This document shows, one piece after another, positions 36,209 to 43,378 of a DNA stretch of 64,000 bases. The DNA comes from DATFVJ01 sp963727015 (GTDB lineage: Bacteria > Actinomycetota > Actinomycetes > Streptosporangiales > Streptosporangiaceae). Each line of letters starts with the position of its first letter. The stretch's first letter is position 1. A program made the position numbers and the translations under genes. The stretch is from positions 868,001-932,000 of the forward strand of contig CAVSEV010000005.1 in NCBI GenBank assembly GCA_963727015.1, given 5' to 3'. The notes beneath the pieces are model-generated. The model was not told the origin of the DNA and did not search any database. It saw only the letters and a program-made list of their open reading frames with translations.

Positions 36209-36874
36209 ATGATGACGTTTTCGGGTCGCCGCCCTCTCGTCGTTGGTCTTGTCACCGTGGCTGTCGCCGTTGCTGGCTGCAGCTCGTCGACAACTTCCAG
36301 CACGGCCAGCAAGTCCCCGACGGCCAAGGCGTCCCCGACGGCAACCGCGCACCCGATGGCCAGCCCGAGCGTCTCGGCAACCGCGCAGACGATCACGGTG
36401 ACTGGCAAGAACACCATCCTGGTGCTTACCGCATCGACCGCGCAGGCGCTGAAGAACGCCGGGGTAGCCGTCAGCCCGGTCTCGCCCGCGACCACGGCCT
36501 CCTCCGGTGGGATCAGCTTCCCGATCACCGGCGGCACGCTGACCCAGGCCGGTTTGAAGGGGACGATCAGCCACAGCGGCGGGCTCAAGTTCACCCACTC
36601 CGGCAAGACCGCGACCGCGACGAACTTCGTGCTCAACACCACCACGGGTATCCTGTCGGCGACCGTGTCCGGTAAGCAGGTCCCGCTGCTGGCGGTCAAC
36701 CTGTCCAAGATGGCCCGCACCACCAGCGGCAGCGAGATCGTCGCCAGCGGGATCACCTCGACCATTGAGACGTCCGCCGCGGTGCTGCTGGACGCGCGGC
36801 TGGTCGTCAAGGTCTTCACCAAGGGGCTGCCGATCGGCGCGCTCACCGTCTACGTCACCGGCAAATCCGCCTAA
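36209..36874 (+). CDS. secreted lipoprotein of unknown function
   Basis: 221 residues from ATG 36209 with AAGGAG 9 bases upstream. A signal peptide ends in the lipobox VAGC (VGLVTVAVAVAGCSSS), so the mature protein is lipid-anchored outside. A Ser/Thr/Pro linker (about 25-55) leads to a beta-rich domain with ISFPITGGTLTQAGLKGTISHSGGLKFTHSG and FVLNTTTGILSATVSGKQVPL. The repeated strand-turn pattern resembles HtaA-like extracellular domains, but no heme-binding residue can be assigned. It is the last cargo gene before a large hairpin. Confidence 0.75.
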   Translation: MMTFSGRRPLVVGLVTVAVAVAGCSSSTTSSTASKSPTAKASPTATAHPMASPSVSATAQTITVTGKNTILVLTASTAQALKNAGVAVSPVSPATTASSGGISFPITGGTLTQAGLKGTISHSGGLKFTHSGKTATATNFVLNTTTGILSATVSGKQVPLLAVNLSKMARTTSGSEIVASGITSTIETSAAVLLDARLVVKVFTKGLPIGALTVYVTGKSA

Positions 36875-36916
36875 GGTGCGTTATGTGGGTTGATCCCGGC
36901 GTGTCGGCTTGATCAT

Positions 36917-36976
36917 GAGACGGCTCCTGCGGAAGACAAGCGGTTGTCCAAGACCCTTGTCCGCAGGGGCCGTCTC
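36917..36976 (+). terminator. large hairpin after the lipoprotein gene
   Basis: GAGACGGCTCCTGCGGA (36917-36933) pairs with TCCGCAGGGGCCGTCTC (36960-36976) with one mismatch in 17. The loop contains a second small stem GACAA/TTGTC. It starts 43 bases after the lipoprotein stop. It is a strong terminator candidate; the branched form could also be a relic of a single-strand transposon end or a replication structure. Confidence 0.6.
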
Positions 36977-37805
36977 GTGGCTGGCAGCACGGTTCTTTGC
37001 CTACCCGATCGCGAAGCGACGCGGCAGGCGCCCTTGAGGCGGCGGCCGTGACCGGGATACTGATACGCCGAGGAAGATGGCCTACGCCTCACGCGGTATC
37101 GCCAGTGTGACGATGAGCCGAGCTGGTCAACGATGCTGCGATGGTGGCCCGGCGCGCCGCGCCGGGCCGGCGCCGTAGGTGCCGCACGCCCGGCGCGAAG
37201 CGCGGCCGGGCCCGGCGCCGCGCGCGGCGCCGCTTGATCTAGTACGGCTCAATTCGGCAACGCGCTCTGGATCGATGTCCGAGGGCTTGCTCTCAACACC
37301 TGGCTGCCTGGACGTCAGGCGCGGCTCGTGGTATCGCGTTCGAGAGGGCGGGCAAGTCGGAACCGCTTGACCCCCAGGACGTGGGATTAGGCGTTTCCGC
37401 TGGTTAATCCGGTCATGTTGGGGGAGCGGTAGGTGTGGGTCCGGTGGCGTACCAGTCTGTGCCATCCTTCCGTGGCCCGGAGGGCCAAAGTGCGGCAGGC
37501 GGCGCCCACGCGCAACGTCCCCCCGATAGGCCCCGCCCGGTGACGGACAGGAGCTGCGCCGCGTTCGAGTCAGCGTCAACCTCGCGCGGCGCACTCCTGG
37601 GAGCGAAGGTCAGCCGCGGCCCGGCGCGCTCCGCGCGCCCTTGAAAGACGTAGAGAAAGCTCACCGCCATACAGCTCGGGGCACGGGTAGCACGGGTAGC
37701 ACACCGAGTGCACATCGAGTCGCCAGCGGGTCGGCAGGGCTCGCATATGGCGTGGAGGATCGATGTGGGGCACGGCCTGCCGGTCATGGTGTACAACCGT
37801 GCGCT
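36977..37805. other. gap before the XRE regulator
   Basis: No gene supported. 37145-37235 is a run of GC palindromes (CCCGGCGCGCCGCGCCGGGC and GGCGCCGCGCGCGGCGCC). The minus frames at 37127-37594 and 37413-38024 are Arg/Pro-rich shadows. The region just before 37806 should hold the promoter of the XRE gene. A rolling-circle double-strand origin could lie in this gap, but no nick-site motif is recognised. Confidence 0.4.
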
Positions 37806-38585
37806 ATGGAGGTGTTGCGGGAGCTGGGCGAGCTGGTGCGGCGTTTCCGCGTTGAGGCAGGCTGGTCGGGTGCGGAGCTTGCGCGGCGGGCTGGTGTGCC
37901 GCAGCCGTCGGTGTCGAGGGCTGAGGCGGGCCGTCGTCTTGGCGATGTGGCGGTGGTCGAGCGGATGGTGGCTGCGCTCGGGCTCGATGTGACGACGGCT
38001 GGGCAATTGGTGGATCTGGCGCACCGGGCGTATGCCGTGCCGGTTCGGAGACGGGTGGATGTGGGTGTGTCGCTGGTGGCGGCTCAGGTTCGCCGGTATT
38101 CGGCAGGGGCGAGCCGGGTGCGGTCGTTTTCATCTGCGGTGATCCCGGCGCAGTTGCGGACCCCGGATTACGCCGAGGCGATGGGGAACCGGGGCTCAGC
38201 CTCCGATGGGCTGGTGCCCGCTGAGTTGTTGGACGATGAGGGCAGGTCGTTCGTATTCGTAGTGACTGAGGGGGCGCTGCGGACGTGGCCGGGATCTGTG
38301 TCGATGGGGGACCAGCTCGCGCGGGTAGCCGCGCTGTCGCGGCGGCCGAATGTCCAGCTTGGCGTGATTCCGTGGCGGGTGGTGATGCCGGGTGTGCCGC
38401 TGCATGGCTTCACGATCTTTGATGATGAAGCCGTCTGGGTGGAGACGTTCACCGCAGAGCTGACACTGACCCACGCTGCGGATATTGCCGCGTATGCGGA
38501 CGTATTCGCCGCATACGAAGGTGTGGCGTCGTACGGCGAGCGGGCACGGGTGGCCGTCGCGGGTGCCGCAGCCGACATCGGATGA
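37806..38585 (+). CDS. XRE regulator with DUF5753 (Scr1-type) domain
   Basis: 259 residues. Helix-turn-helix at about 5-65 (LGELVRRFRVEAGWSGAELARRAGVPQPSVSRAEAGRR), followed by the DUF5753 domain (IPAQLRTPDYAEAM, FVVTEGALRT, NVQLGVIPWRV, FTIFDDEAVWVETFTAELTLTHAADIAAYADVF). In Streptomyces these regulators usually pair with a small DUF397 protein; no DUF397 gene follows here. It is the first gene of the AICE regulatory block and may respond to developmental signals. ATG 37806 starts the helix-turn-helix region; upstream in-frame sequence is not conserved-looking. Confidence 0.82.
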   Translation: MEVLRELGELVRRFRVEAGWSGAELARRAGVPQPSVSRAEAGRRLGDVAVVERMVAALGLDVTTAGQLVDLAHRAYAVPVRRRVDVGVSLVAAQVRRYSAGASRVRSFSSAVIPAQLRTPDYAEAMGNRGSASDGLVPAELLDDEGRSFVFVVTEGALRTWPGSVSMGDQLARVAALSRRPNVQLGVIPWRVVMPGVPLHGFTIFDDEAVWVETFTAELTLTHAADIAAYADVFAAYEGVASYGERARVAVAGAAADIG

Positions 38586-38759
38586 CGGTGTGGCGGTGGC
38601 CACGAGGAGCGCGAGAACTGGCCGATGATCAGGAAATCGGTCTGGCAGCATCGGTCAACTGACCTGGATCACGATCGTCGCCGGTAGGCTCGGATAGAGT
38701 TATTCACTGAATTCCTTGAATAGATGGTCCCTGAGTCGTACGCTGCCACTGCCGTATAG

Positions 38760-38769
38760 CCCCCTAGAC
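38760..38769 (+). promoter_or_regulatory. CCCCCTAGAC motif, site 1
   Basis: CCCCCTAGAC lies 18 bases before the HATPase gene start. The same ten bases occur at 40897, 40940 and, inverted, at 40980, and a palindromic form lies at 39274. All are directly before AICE genes. Confidence 0.55.
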
Positions 38770-38786
38770 GTCGATTGGTGGTAGTG

Positions 38787-39194
38787 ATGACGTGCTGGTC
38801 GCGTACGTTCCCTGGGCTGCCGGAGCAGATCGGGCAGGCTCGGCTGTTTACCAGGTCGGTCCTGGCAGGCCGCGCGGAGGCGGACACCGCGGAGCTGGTG
38901 GTATCGGAACTGGCGACGAACGCGCTGCGGCACACGCCTAGCGGGAAGCCCGGTGGGACGTTCGTTGTGGTGGTGTGGGCCAGGGCCGATGGGGTCCGGG
39001 TCGCCGTGTACGACCTGGGGTCGGCCTGTGGGCCTGCGATCACGCCATCGGGCGGCAACGAATTGCGGGCTTCCGGTCATGGCCTGGTCCTGGTGGCCAG
39101 GCTCGCGAAAGAGTGGGGCGCCACCACGACCCGGGCTGGACGGCGGGTGTGGGCCGAGCTGTCGGGCGCCGATGGCGCCGGTCCCGCAGTATGA
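38787..39194 (+). CDS. HATPase-fold regulatory kinase (anti-sigma-like)
   Basis: 135 residues. The fold of RsbW/SpoIIAB-type proteins is visible: N-box ELVVSELATNALRHT, a G1-like YDLGSACGP and a G2-like GHGLVLVARLAKEWG. Such proteins bind ATP and hold or phosphorylate sigma or anti-anti-sigma partners; in Streptomyces many are orphan ATP-binding proteins. A PP2C gene lies 1 kb downstream, which makes a kinase/phosphatase pair in the same element. ATG 38787 follows a GGTGG. The gene is preceded by the CCCCCTAGAC motif. Confidence 0.8.
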   Translation: MTCWSRTFPGLPEQIGQARLFTRSVLAGRAEADTAELVVSELATNALRHTPSGKPGGTFVVVVWARADGVRVAVYDLGSACGPAITPSGGNELRASGHGLVLVARLAKEWGATTTRAGRRVWAELSGADGAGPAV

Positions 39195-39273
39195 CCGGTC
39201 CGCCAATGCCCCGGCGGCGCAGGCGGGTGTCTGCGGTAAATGCGGGGACGGGGGAGCCGGTTCCGGTGTCGCT

Positions 39274-39289
39274 GTCTAGGGTCCTAGAC
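39274..39289. promoter_or_regulatory. palindromic form of the CCTAGAC motif
   Basis: GTCTAGG-GT-CCTAGAC is a perfect inverted repeat with 7-base arms, 27 bases before ATG 39317. It contains the TCTAGG/CCTAGA core of the CCCCCTAGAC sites and could be the full operator of a dimer. Confidence 0.6.
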
Positions 39290-39316
39290 TCTCACCAGGG
39301 GAGAGAGGGGCGGACC

Positions 39317-40159
39317 ATGCCGGGCGAGTACGAGCGGATCGCGCGGATCGCCGATCCGTACGAGCTGATCCGTGCTGCAACAAGCCGGCTGAGTGAGGCG
39401 CAGGAGGAAGTCACCGAGCTTGCCCGGCTGCGGCGGCGGGTGATCCAGGACCTGCACGCACAAGGCCTGTCCTACGCCCAGATCGGGGACGCGGCCGGGC
39501 TGAGCCGGGGCCGCATCCACCAGATTCGGCACACCGGTCCCGCGCCCGAGGGCGCGTTCCTGGGCACCGGGACGGTGACGATCGTGACCCCGCTGCGTGC
39601 GGATGCCCGGACCAGCCGCCAGGTCGTCGCCCTGGACGACGTGACAACGGGAAAGCGGCTGGAAGACCTGGCCCGCGCGTACGGCCTCGCGGTCACGTCC
39701 GAGCACGTCACAACAGCTGGTGACATTGACCTCAACCGGCCAGGCCTGGTTGTCGTCTGCGGCCCGCGCATGTCGGCGGCCATGCGCGAGGCGTCCGGAA
39801 CCGACCCGGTGATCCGCTGGGAAGAGTCCGCCGACGGCGGGTGGGCGCTGCGCGACACGCGGGCCGGGGCTGTCCACCGATCCGGGTCGGACGCCGACCC
39901 GGGCAGCCCGCAGGATGTGGCATATCTGGGGCGGCTGGCTCGCCCCGACGGCAACGGGTCGTTCCTGGCGGTCGCAGGGGTCCACCCGCAAGGTTCGCTT
40001 GGCGTGGCGCACCTGCTAGCGGCCGACATCAGCGCCCTGTGGGGCCAGGTCGCTGCCGACCGGTTTTCCGTCGTGGTCGGCACTGAATACGACCCACAGA
40101 CGCACGAGCCCGTGCGGACCGAACTGCTCACGCCGCTGTACCGGCACGAACAGAGCTGA
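39317..40159 (+). CDS. helix-turn-helix regulator with unknown C-terminal domain
   Basis: 280 residues from ATG 39317. The N-terminal 70 residues are helical and end in a helix-turn-helix (VIQDLHAQGLSYAQIGDAAGLSRGRIHQIRHTGPAPE). The rest is alpha/beta: VTIVTPLRADARTSRQVVALDDVTTGKRLEDLARAYGL, then LVVVCGPRMSAAMRE and DPVIRWEESADGGWALRD, with repeated strand-helix units that suggest a nucleotide- or ligand-binding fold. I do not recognise the C-terminal family. It sits behind its own palindromic motif, 16 bases before the PP2C gene, and is the best candidate to bind the CCTAGAC motif; that is inference. Confidence 0.7.
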   Translation: MPGEYERIARIADPYELIRAATSRLSEAQEEVTELARLRRRVIQDLHAQGLSYAQIGDAAGLSRGRIHQIRHTGPAPEGAFLGTGTVTIVTPLRADARTSRQVVALDDVTTGKRLEDLARAYGLAVTSEHVTTAGDIDLNRPGLVVVCGPRMSAAMREASGTDPVIRWEESADGGWALRDTRAGAVHRSGSDADPGSPQDVAYLGRLARPDGNGSFLAVAGVHPQGSLGVAHLLAADISALWGQVAADRFSVVVGTEYDPQTHEPVRTELLTPLYRHEQS

Positions 40160-40175
40160 GCCGGGGCTGCGACGG

Positions 40176-40892
40176 ATGAGGGTGCAGCTGGCCAGCGAAC
40201 CCGGCTCCGCCGACTGGCCAAACGAGGACTTCGCCGCCGTCACGCCGGGCGCAGCCGTGCTGCTCGACGGCGCGACCATTCGGCCCGGCCTGGAATCCGG
40301 ATGCGCTCATGGTGTGGCCTGGTACGCACGCACCCTCGGCACCACGCTCCTGGCGGCAATGACCGCCGACCCGCGGGGCCCGCTGCCCGCTGCGCTCGGC
40401 CAGGCGATCGCGCAGGTCCGCGTACAGCACGAGCACACCTGTGATCTCACCAACCCCGCCAGCCCGGCCGCGACAGTCACCGCCGTCCGCCAGTCCCGCG
40501 ACGGTTTCGACTACCTGGCCTTGTCAGACTCCACCATCGTGGCCGATTGGAATGACGGCCGAGAGCCATTGATCATTACCGATCGCCGCCCCCTCGTGCA
40601 GGGCTATGTGGCCAGCACCGACCCCGCCGTGTCTGGGCAAGCACTGACCGGCAGCCTTCCCGCTACCGGGCTGCGGGGGGTCGCATTGCTGAGTGACGGG
40701 GCGTCGCGGCTGGCTGATCGCTTCCACCTTCGTACCTGGCCTGGCGTCCTGCGCCTGATCCGGGACGGCGGTCCCGCCGCGCTTATCCGCCAGGTCCGCA
40801 CCGCCGAGGTGAGTGATCCCGACTGCACCCGATGGCCACGCGGCAAGGCCAGGGACGACGCCACCGTCCTGTACTGGGATCTGCCCGGTTGA
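40176..40892 (+). CDS. PP2C-family serine/threonine phosphatase
   Basis: 238 residues. Metal-site residues of PP2C are present in order: NEDFAAV, LLDGAT, ALSDSTIV, LLSDGASR and the terminal KARDDATVLYWDL with paired Asp. The enzyme should therefore be active. It begins 16 bases after the HTH gene and is probably co-transcribed. Together with the HATPase protein upstream it suggests a phosphorylation switch carried by the AICE; target proteins are not identified. Two CCCCCTAGAC sites follow its stop and belong to the next operon. Confidence 0.8.
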   Translation: MRVQLASEPGSADWPNEDFAAVTPGAAVLLDGATIRPGLESGCAHGVAWYARTLGTTLLAAMTADPRGPLPAALGQAIAQVRVQHEHTCDLTNPASPAATVTAVRQSRDGFDYLALSDSTIVADWNDGREPLIITDRRPLVQGYVASTDPAVSGQALTGSLPATGLRGVALLSDGASRLADRFHLRTWPGVLRLIRDGGPAALIRQVRTAEVSDPDCTRWPRGKARDDATVLYWDLPG

Positions 40893-40896
40893 ATAC

Positions 40897-40989
40897 CCCC
40901 CTAGACAATAGCCGGCTGACTACAGTACGGTTTGCGTAGCCCCCTAGACAACCACCAAGGCGGCCCCGTCGTGGATCTCGTCTAGGGGG
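40897..40989. promoter_or_regulatory. triple CCCCCTAGAC array before the transfer operon
   Basis: CCCCCTAGAC at 40897-40906 and at 40940-40949, then the inverted form GTCTAGGGGG at 40980-40989, 8 bases before AGGAGG. The 43-base spacing of the first two is about four helical turns. This arrangement suits cooperative repression of the transfer and replication operon that starts at 41012. Confidence 0.6.
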
Positions 40990-41011
40990 ATCGACAGGAG
41001 GTGGTTTGCAC

Positions 41012-41419
41012 ATGGCACTTCAAGGTCCGATCCCGGTGGAGTTCAGTCACGTGTTCCCGCGCGGCGCGTTCGCGGCCGGGGCGTTCGAGCCGGTGCGGGA
41101 TTTCGACGCATCGAAGGGTGACCGGTTCGTGCAGTCCAAGGACAAGGCGAGCGGCCTGCCGCTATGGGTGATCGAGGTCATCGACGCCGACCCGCAGGCC
41201 CGCGCCAAGACGGCCCGGGTGAAGGTCGCCGCGCCGGTTCAGCCAACGCTGCCCCCGCCAGTGGCCGGGTCACCGTTTGCCCCGGTGGAGTTCACCGGCC
41301 TCACCGTCACTCCGTACGTCAACCAGGCCGGGCGGCTGGCCTACTCGCTGAAGGCCACCGGGGCGCACTCCGCAGGACGGGGCGGCAGGCCGCATGCCGA
41401 TGCGAAGGACGCGGCGTGA
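41012..41419 (+). CDS. AICE conserved small protein, unknown
   Basis: 135 residues from ATG 41012, with AGGAGG nine bases upstream; the first gene of the core operon. Composition: an N-terminal IPVEFSHVFPRGAFAAGAFEPV, a compact middle (DRFVQSKDKASGLPLWVIEVIDADP, strand-rich) and a Pro-rich joint before VEFTGLTVTPYVNQAGRLAYSLKATG. Proteins of this kind are regularly the first gene before the AICE/pSAM2-like translocase and are unassigned. The stop overlaps the next GTG. The motif array right before it suggests tight control. Confidence 0.7.
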   Translation: MALQGPIPVEFSHVFPRGAFAAGAFEPVRDFDASKGDRFVQSKDKASGLPLWVIEVIDADPQARAKTARVKVAAPVQPTLPPPVAGSPFAPVEFTGLTVTPYVNQAGRLAYSLKATGAHSAGRGGRPHADAKDAA

Positions 41420-41679
41420 GCAGCACCGGAGGCTCGTTCGGCTCGGTGAGCCTGCATGTGGGCACTGACTGGCACGTGCAGTGCAGCACCTACCCGGACA
41501 CCACGCCGATCTTGAGCGTGGATGCAGGGCACTGCGGCGTGTCGGTGTCCATCGCGGGCCGCGCCGCCATCAGCGCTGCGGCGGTGGCGTTCGCCCGTGA
41601 GCTGGCCAGCGAGACGGCGCGGTTCGCGCCTGAGTGCGAACGTTTGCACGCGGCCCATACCGGCCACCAGGCGGCCTGA
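41416..41679 (+). CDS. small AICE protein, unknown
   Basis: 87 residues from GTG 41416, overlapping the previous stop by four bases. It has SVSLHVGTDWHVQCSTYPDTTPILSVDAGHCGVSVSI, then a helix AAAVAFARELASETARFAPECERLHAAH. It is short and mixed alpha/beta. Equivalent small genes sit at this place in other AICEs, but I know no function. It is followed by a 90-base gap and the translocase. Confidence 0.6.
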   Translation: MSSTGGSFGSVSLHVGTDWHVQCSTYPDTTPILSVDAGHCGVSVSIAGRAAISAAAVAFARELASETARFAPECERLHAAHTGHQAA

Positions 41680-41768
41680 CAACCGAAAGGCGGGACGGCC
41701 GGGAGTTACAGCTTCCGGCCGTCCCTGGATCTCTCCCCACTGGCGAAGCAAGAAGAGGCGATCATCCT

Positions 41769-43223
41769 ATGCGGCACAAGGTGCAGGGCGAGCAGCTCGC
41801 CCAGGTCGACAACCCCGACCCATTCGCGTCACCCGTCTGGCGGTCCCCCGTGTACCGCACCCCGGAGGCGGTGATCTGGATCGTGCAGCTCGCCCGGCTG
41901 CTGGCCCGGGCCGTGCGGTTCGTCATCCTGCATCCGTACCTGGATCTGGCGGCCGGGGTTGTGGTGTTGGTCTGGCTGAACGGCGGCTGGCCCGCCGTCT
42001 GCGGGCTCGCCATCGCCGTGGCCGTCACGCTCGGCGGCTGGCGGTGGCGTTTCCCCACATCGTTCCGGCTGTTCGTCGCCGCTCCGGTACGCAACCGGTG
42101 GCGGTGGTGGTTTTACCGGCGCCGCTGGCAGCCGGTGCTGACCATCGCGCGTTTGGTGCCGCTGTACCGGGGCCGGGTCCTGGTACCTGTGCTCGGCGCG
42201 GTCGAGGCCAGCCGGTTCGCCGACCGGGTGCACGTGACTTTGGTGTCCGGGCAGTCGCCGGAGGATTTCGCCGACCGGGCCGGGAAGCTCGCGCACGGGT
42301 TCCGGGTGCATCTGTGCCGGGTCCGTACCAGTGTTCCGGGGACGGTCGTGCTGGAGCTGGTGCGCCGCGACGCGCTGGCCGACCCGATCCCCGTGTTGCC
42401 GATGGGCCCGCAACCGGATCTGCGGGCGCTGCCGGTCGGGCGGTCTGAGGACGGCTCGCCGTGGCTGCTGAAACTGCACGGTACCCACCTGCTCGTCGCC
42501 GGGGCGACCGGCGCGTGCAAGGGCTCGATCGTGTGGTCGGCCGTGCGGGCGATGCTCCCGCTGATGACAGCCGGGCTGGTCCGCGTCTGGGCGTGCGACC
42601 CGAAGCTGATGGAACTGGCGTTCGGCCGGGCGCTGTTCGACCGGTACGGCCGATACGCAGCCGACCCCGAGCACATCGCCGAGTTGCTCGAAGACGCGGT
42701 CGCCGACATGCGGGACCGTGCCCGCAGGTTCGCCGGTAAACAACGTGACCACATTCCCTCAGTTGAGTTCCCGTTCGTCGTGGTGCTGGTCGATGAGGTC
42801 GCGTTCCTGACCGCCTACCAGGCCGATCGCAAGCTCAAAGAGCGCACCCTCGCCGCACTAGCCACGCTGACTACCCAAGGGCGTGCGGCCGGGTTTTGCG
42901 TGGTGGCGGCGTTGCAGGACCCGCGCAAAGAGGTCATGAACATCCGTAACCTGTTCCCCGACAAGATCGCCCTACGGCTCGACGAGCCCGCGCAGGCGGA
43001 CATGGTGCTCGGCGACGGCACCCGCGACCGCGGCGCCCGCTGCGACGAAATCTCCTCCGTCCCTGCTGTCGGCGCGGGCGTCGGGTTCGTTCGGCTCGAA
43101 GCCAGCCCCGATCCGGTGCGCGTGCGCGCCGCCTACGTGTCCGACGAGGACATCCGCGCCATGACCGCCGCCTGCACTGCCGTGGCCGGGCAGCCGGTAA
43201 TGGCCGGGGGTGAGGCCGCGTGA
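41769..43223 (+). CDS. FtsK/SpoIIIE-type conjugal DNA translocase (TraB/TraSA)
   Basis: 484 residues. Two or three N-terminal membrane helices (FVILHPYLDLAAGVVVLVWL, AVCGLAIAVAVTLGGW), then the motor domain: Walker A region HLLVAGATGACKGSIVWS, Walker B FPFVVVLVDEVAF and a C-terminal FtsK-like region with TTQGRAAGFCVVAALQDPRKE. In mycelial actinobacteria this single protein moves double-stranded DNA between cells. The residue before the Walker A Lys is Cys instead of Gly (GACKGS for GAGKGS), which may weaken ATP binding. ATG 41769 is preferred; the in-frame upstream part overlaps the previous gene. The stop overlaps the next GTG. Confidence 0.88.
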   Translation: MRHKVQGEQLAQVDNPDPFASPVWRSPVYRTPEAVIWIVQLARLLARAVRFVILHPYLDLAAGVVVLVWLNGGWPAVCGLAIAVAVTLGGWRWRFPTSFRLFVAAPVRNRWRWWFYRRRWQPVLTIARLVPLYRGRVLVPVLGAVEASRFADRVHVTLVSGQSPEDFADRAGKLAHGFRVHLCRVRTSVPGTVVLELVRRDALADPIPVLPMGPQPDLRALPVGRSEDGSPWLLKLHGTHLLVAGATGACKGSIVWSAVRAMLPLMTAGLVRVWACDPKLMELAFGRALFDRYGRYAADPEHIAELLEDAVADMRDRARRFAGKQRDHIPSVEFPFVVVLVDEVAFLTAYQADRKLKERTLAALATLTTQGRAAGFCVVAALQDPRKEVMNIRNLFPDKIALRLDEPAQADMVLGDGTRDRGARCDEISSVPAVGAGVGFVRLEASPDPVRVRAAYVSDEDIRAMTAACTAVAGQPVMAGGEAA

Positions 43224-43378
43224 CGAGCGGATGGCTGGCAGCCGAGGACTGCCCTGACTGCGGCGGCCCGCTCCTGGACACAGGCGACTGCCCCCAGCAC
43301 GTCAGGCTCGAATGCCCCGAATGCGCCTACCGCAGCACCTGGCCCACCACCGATCCCGGCGACAAGGAGACCGCATGA
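43220..43378 (+). CDS. 52-residue zinc-ribbon protein
   Basis: From GTG 43220 (overlapping the translocase stop) to TGA 43376-43378 (overlapping the repSA ATG). Two CxxC knuckles, CPDCGGP and CPECAYR, plus a Cys/His between (GDCPQH) make a zinc-ribbon. Both overlaps show it belongs to the translated operon. Function unknown; it may bind the translocase or the Rep protein. Confidence 0.7.
   Translation: MTSGWLAAEDCPDCGGPLLDTGDCPQHVRLECPECAYRSTWPTTDPGDKETA

Noticed and set aside
37127..38024. Minus-strand frames before the XRE gene
   Set aside because: Arg/Pro-rich, overlap palindromes, no ribosome site, no motif.
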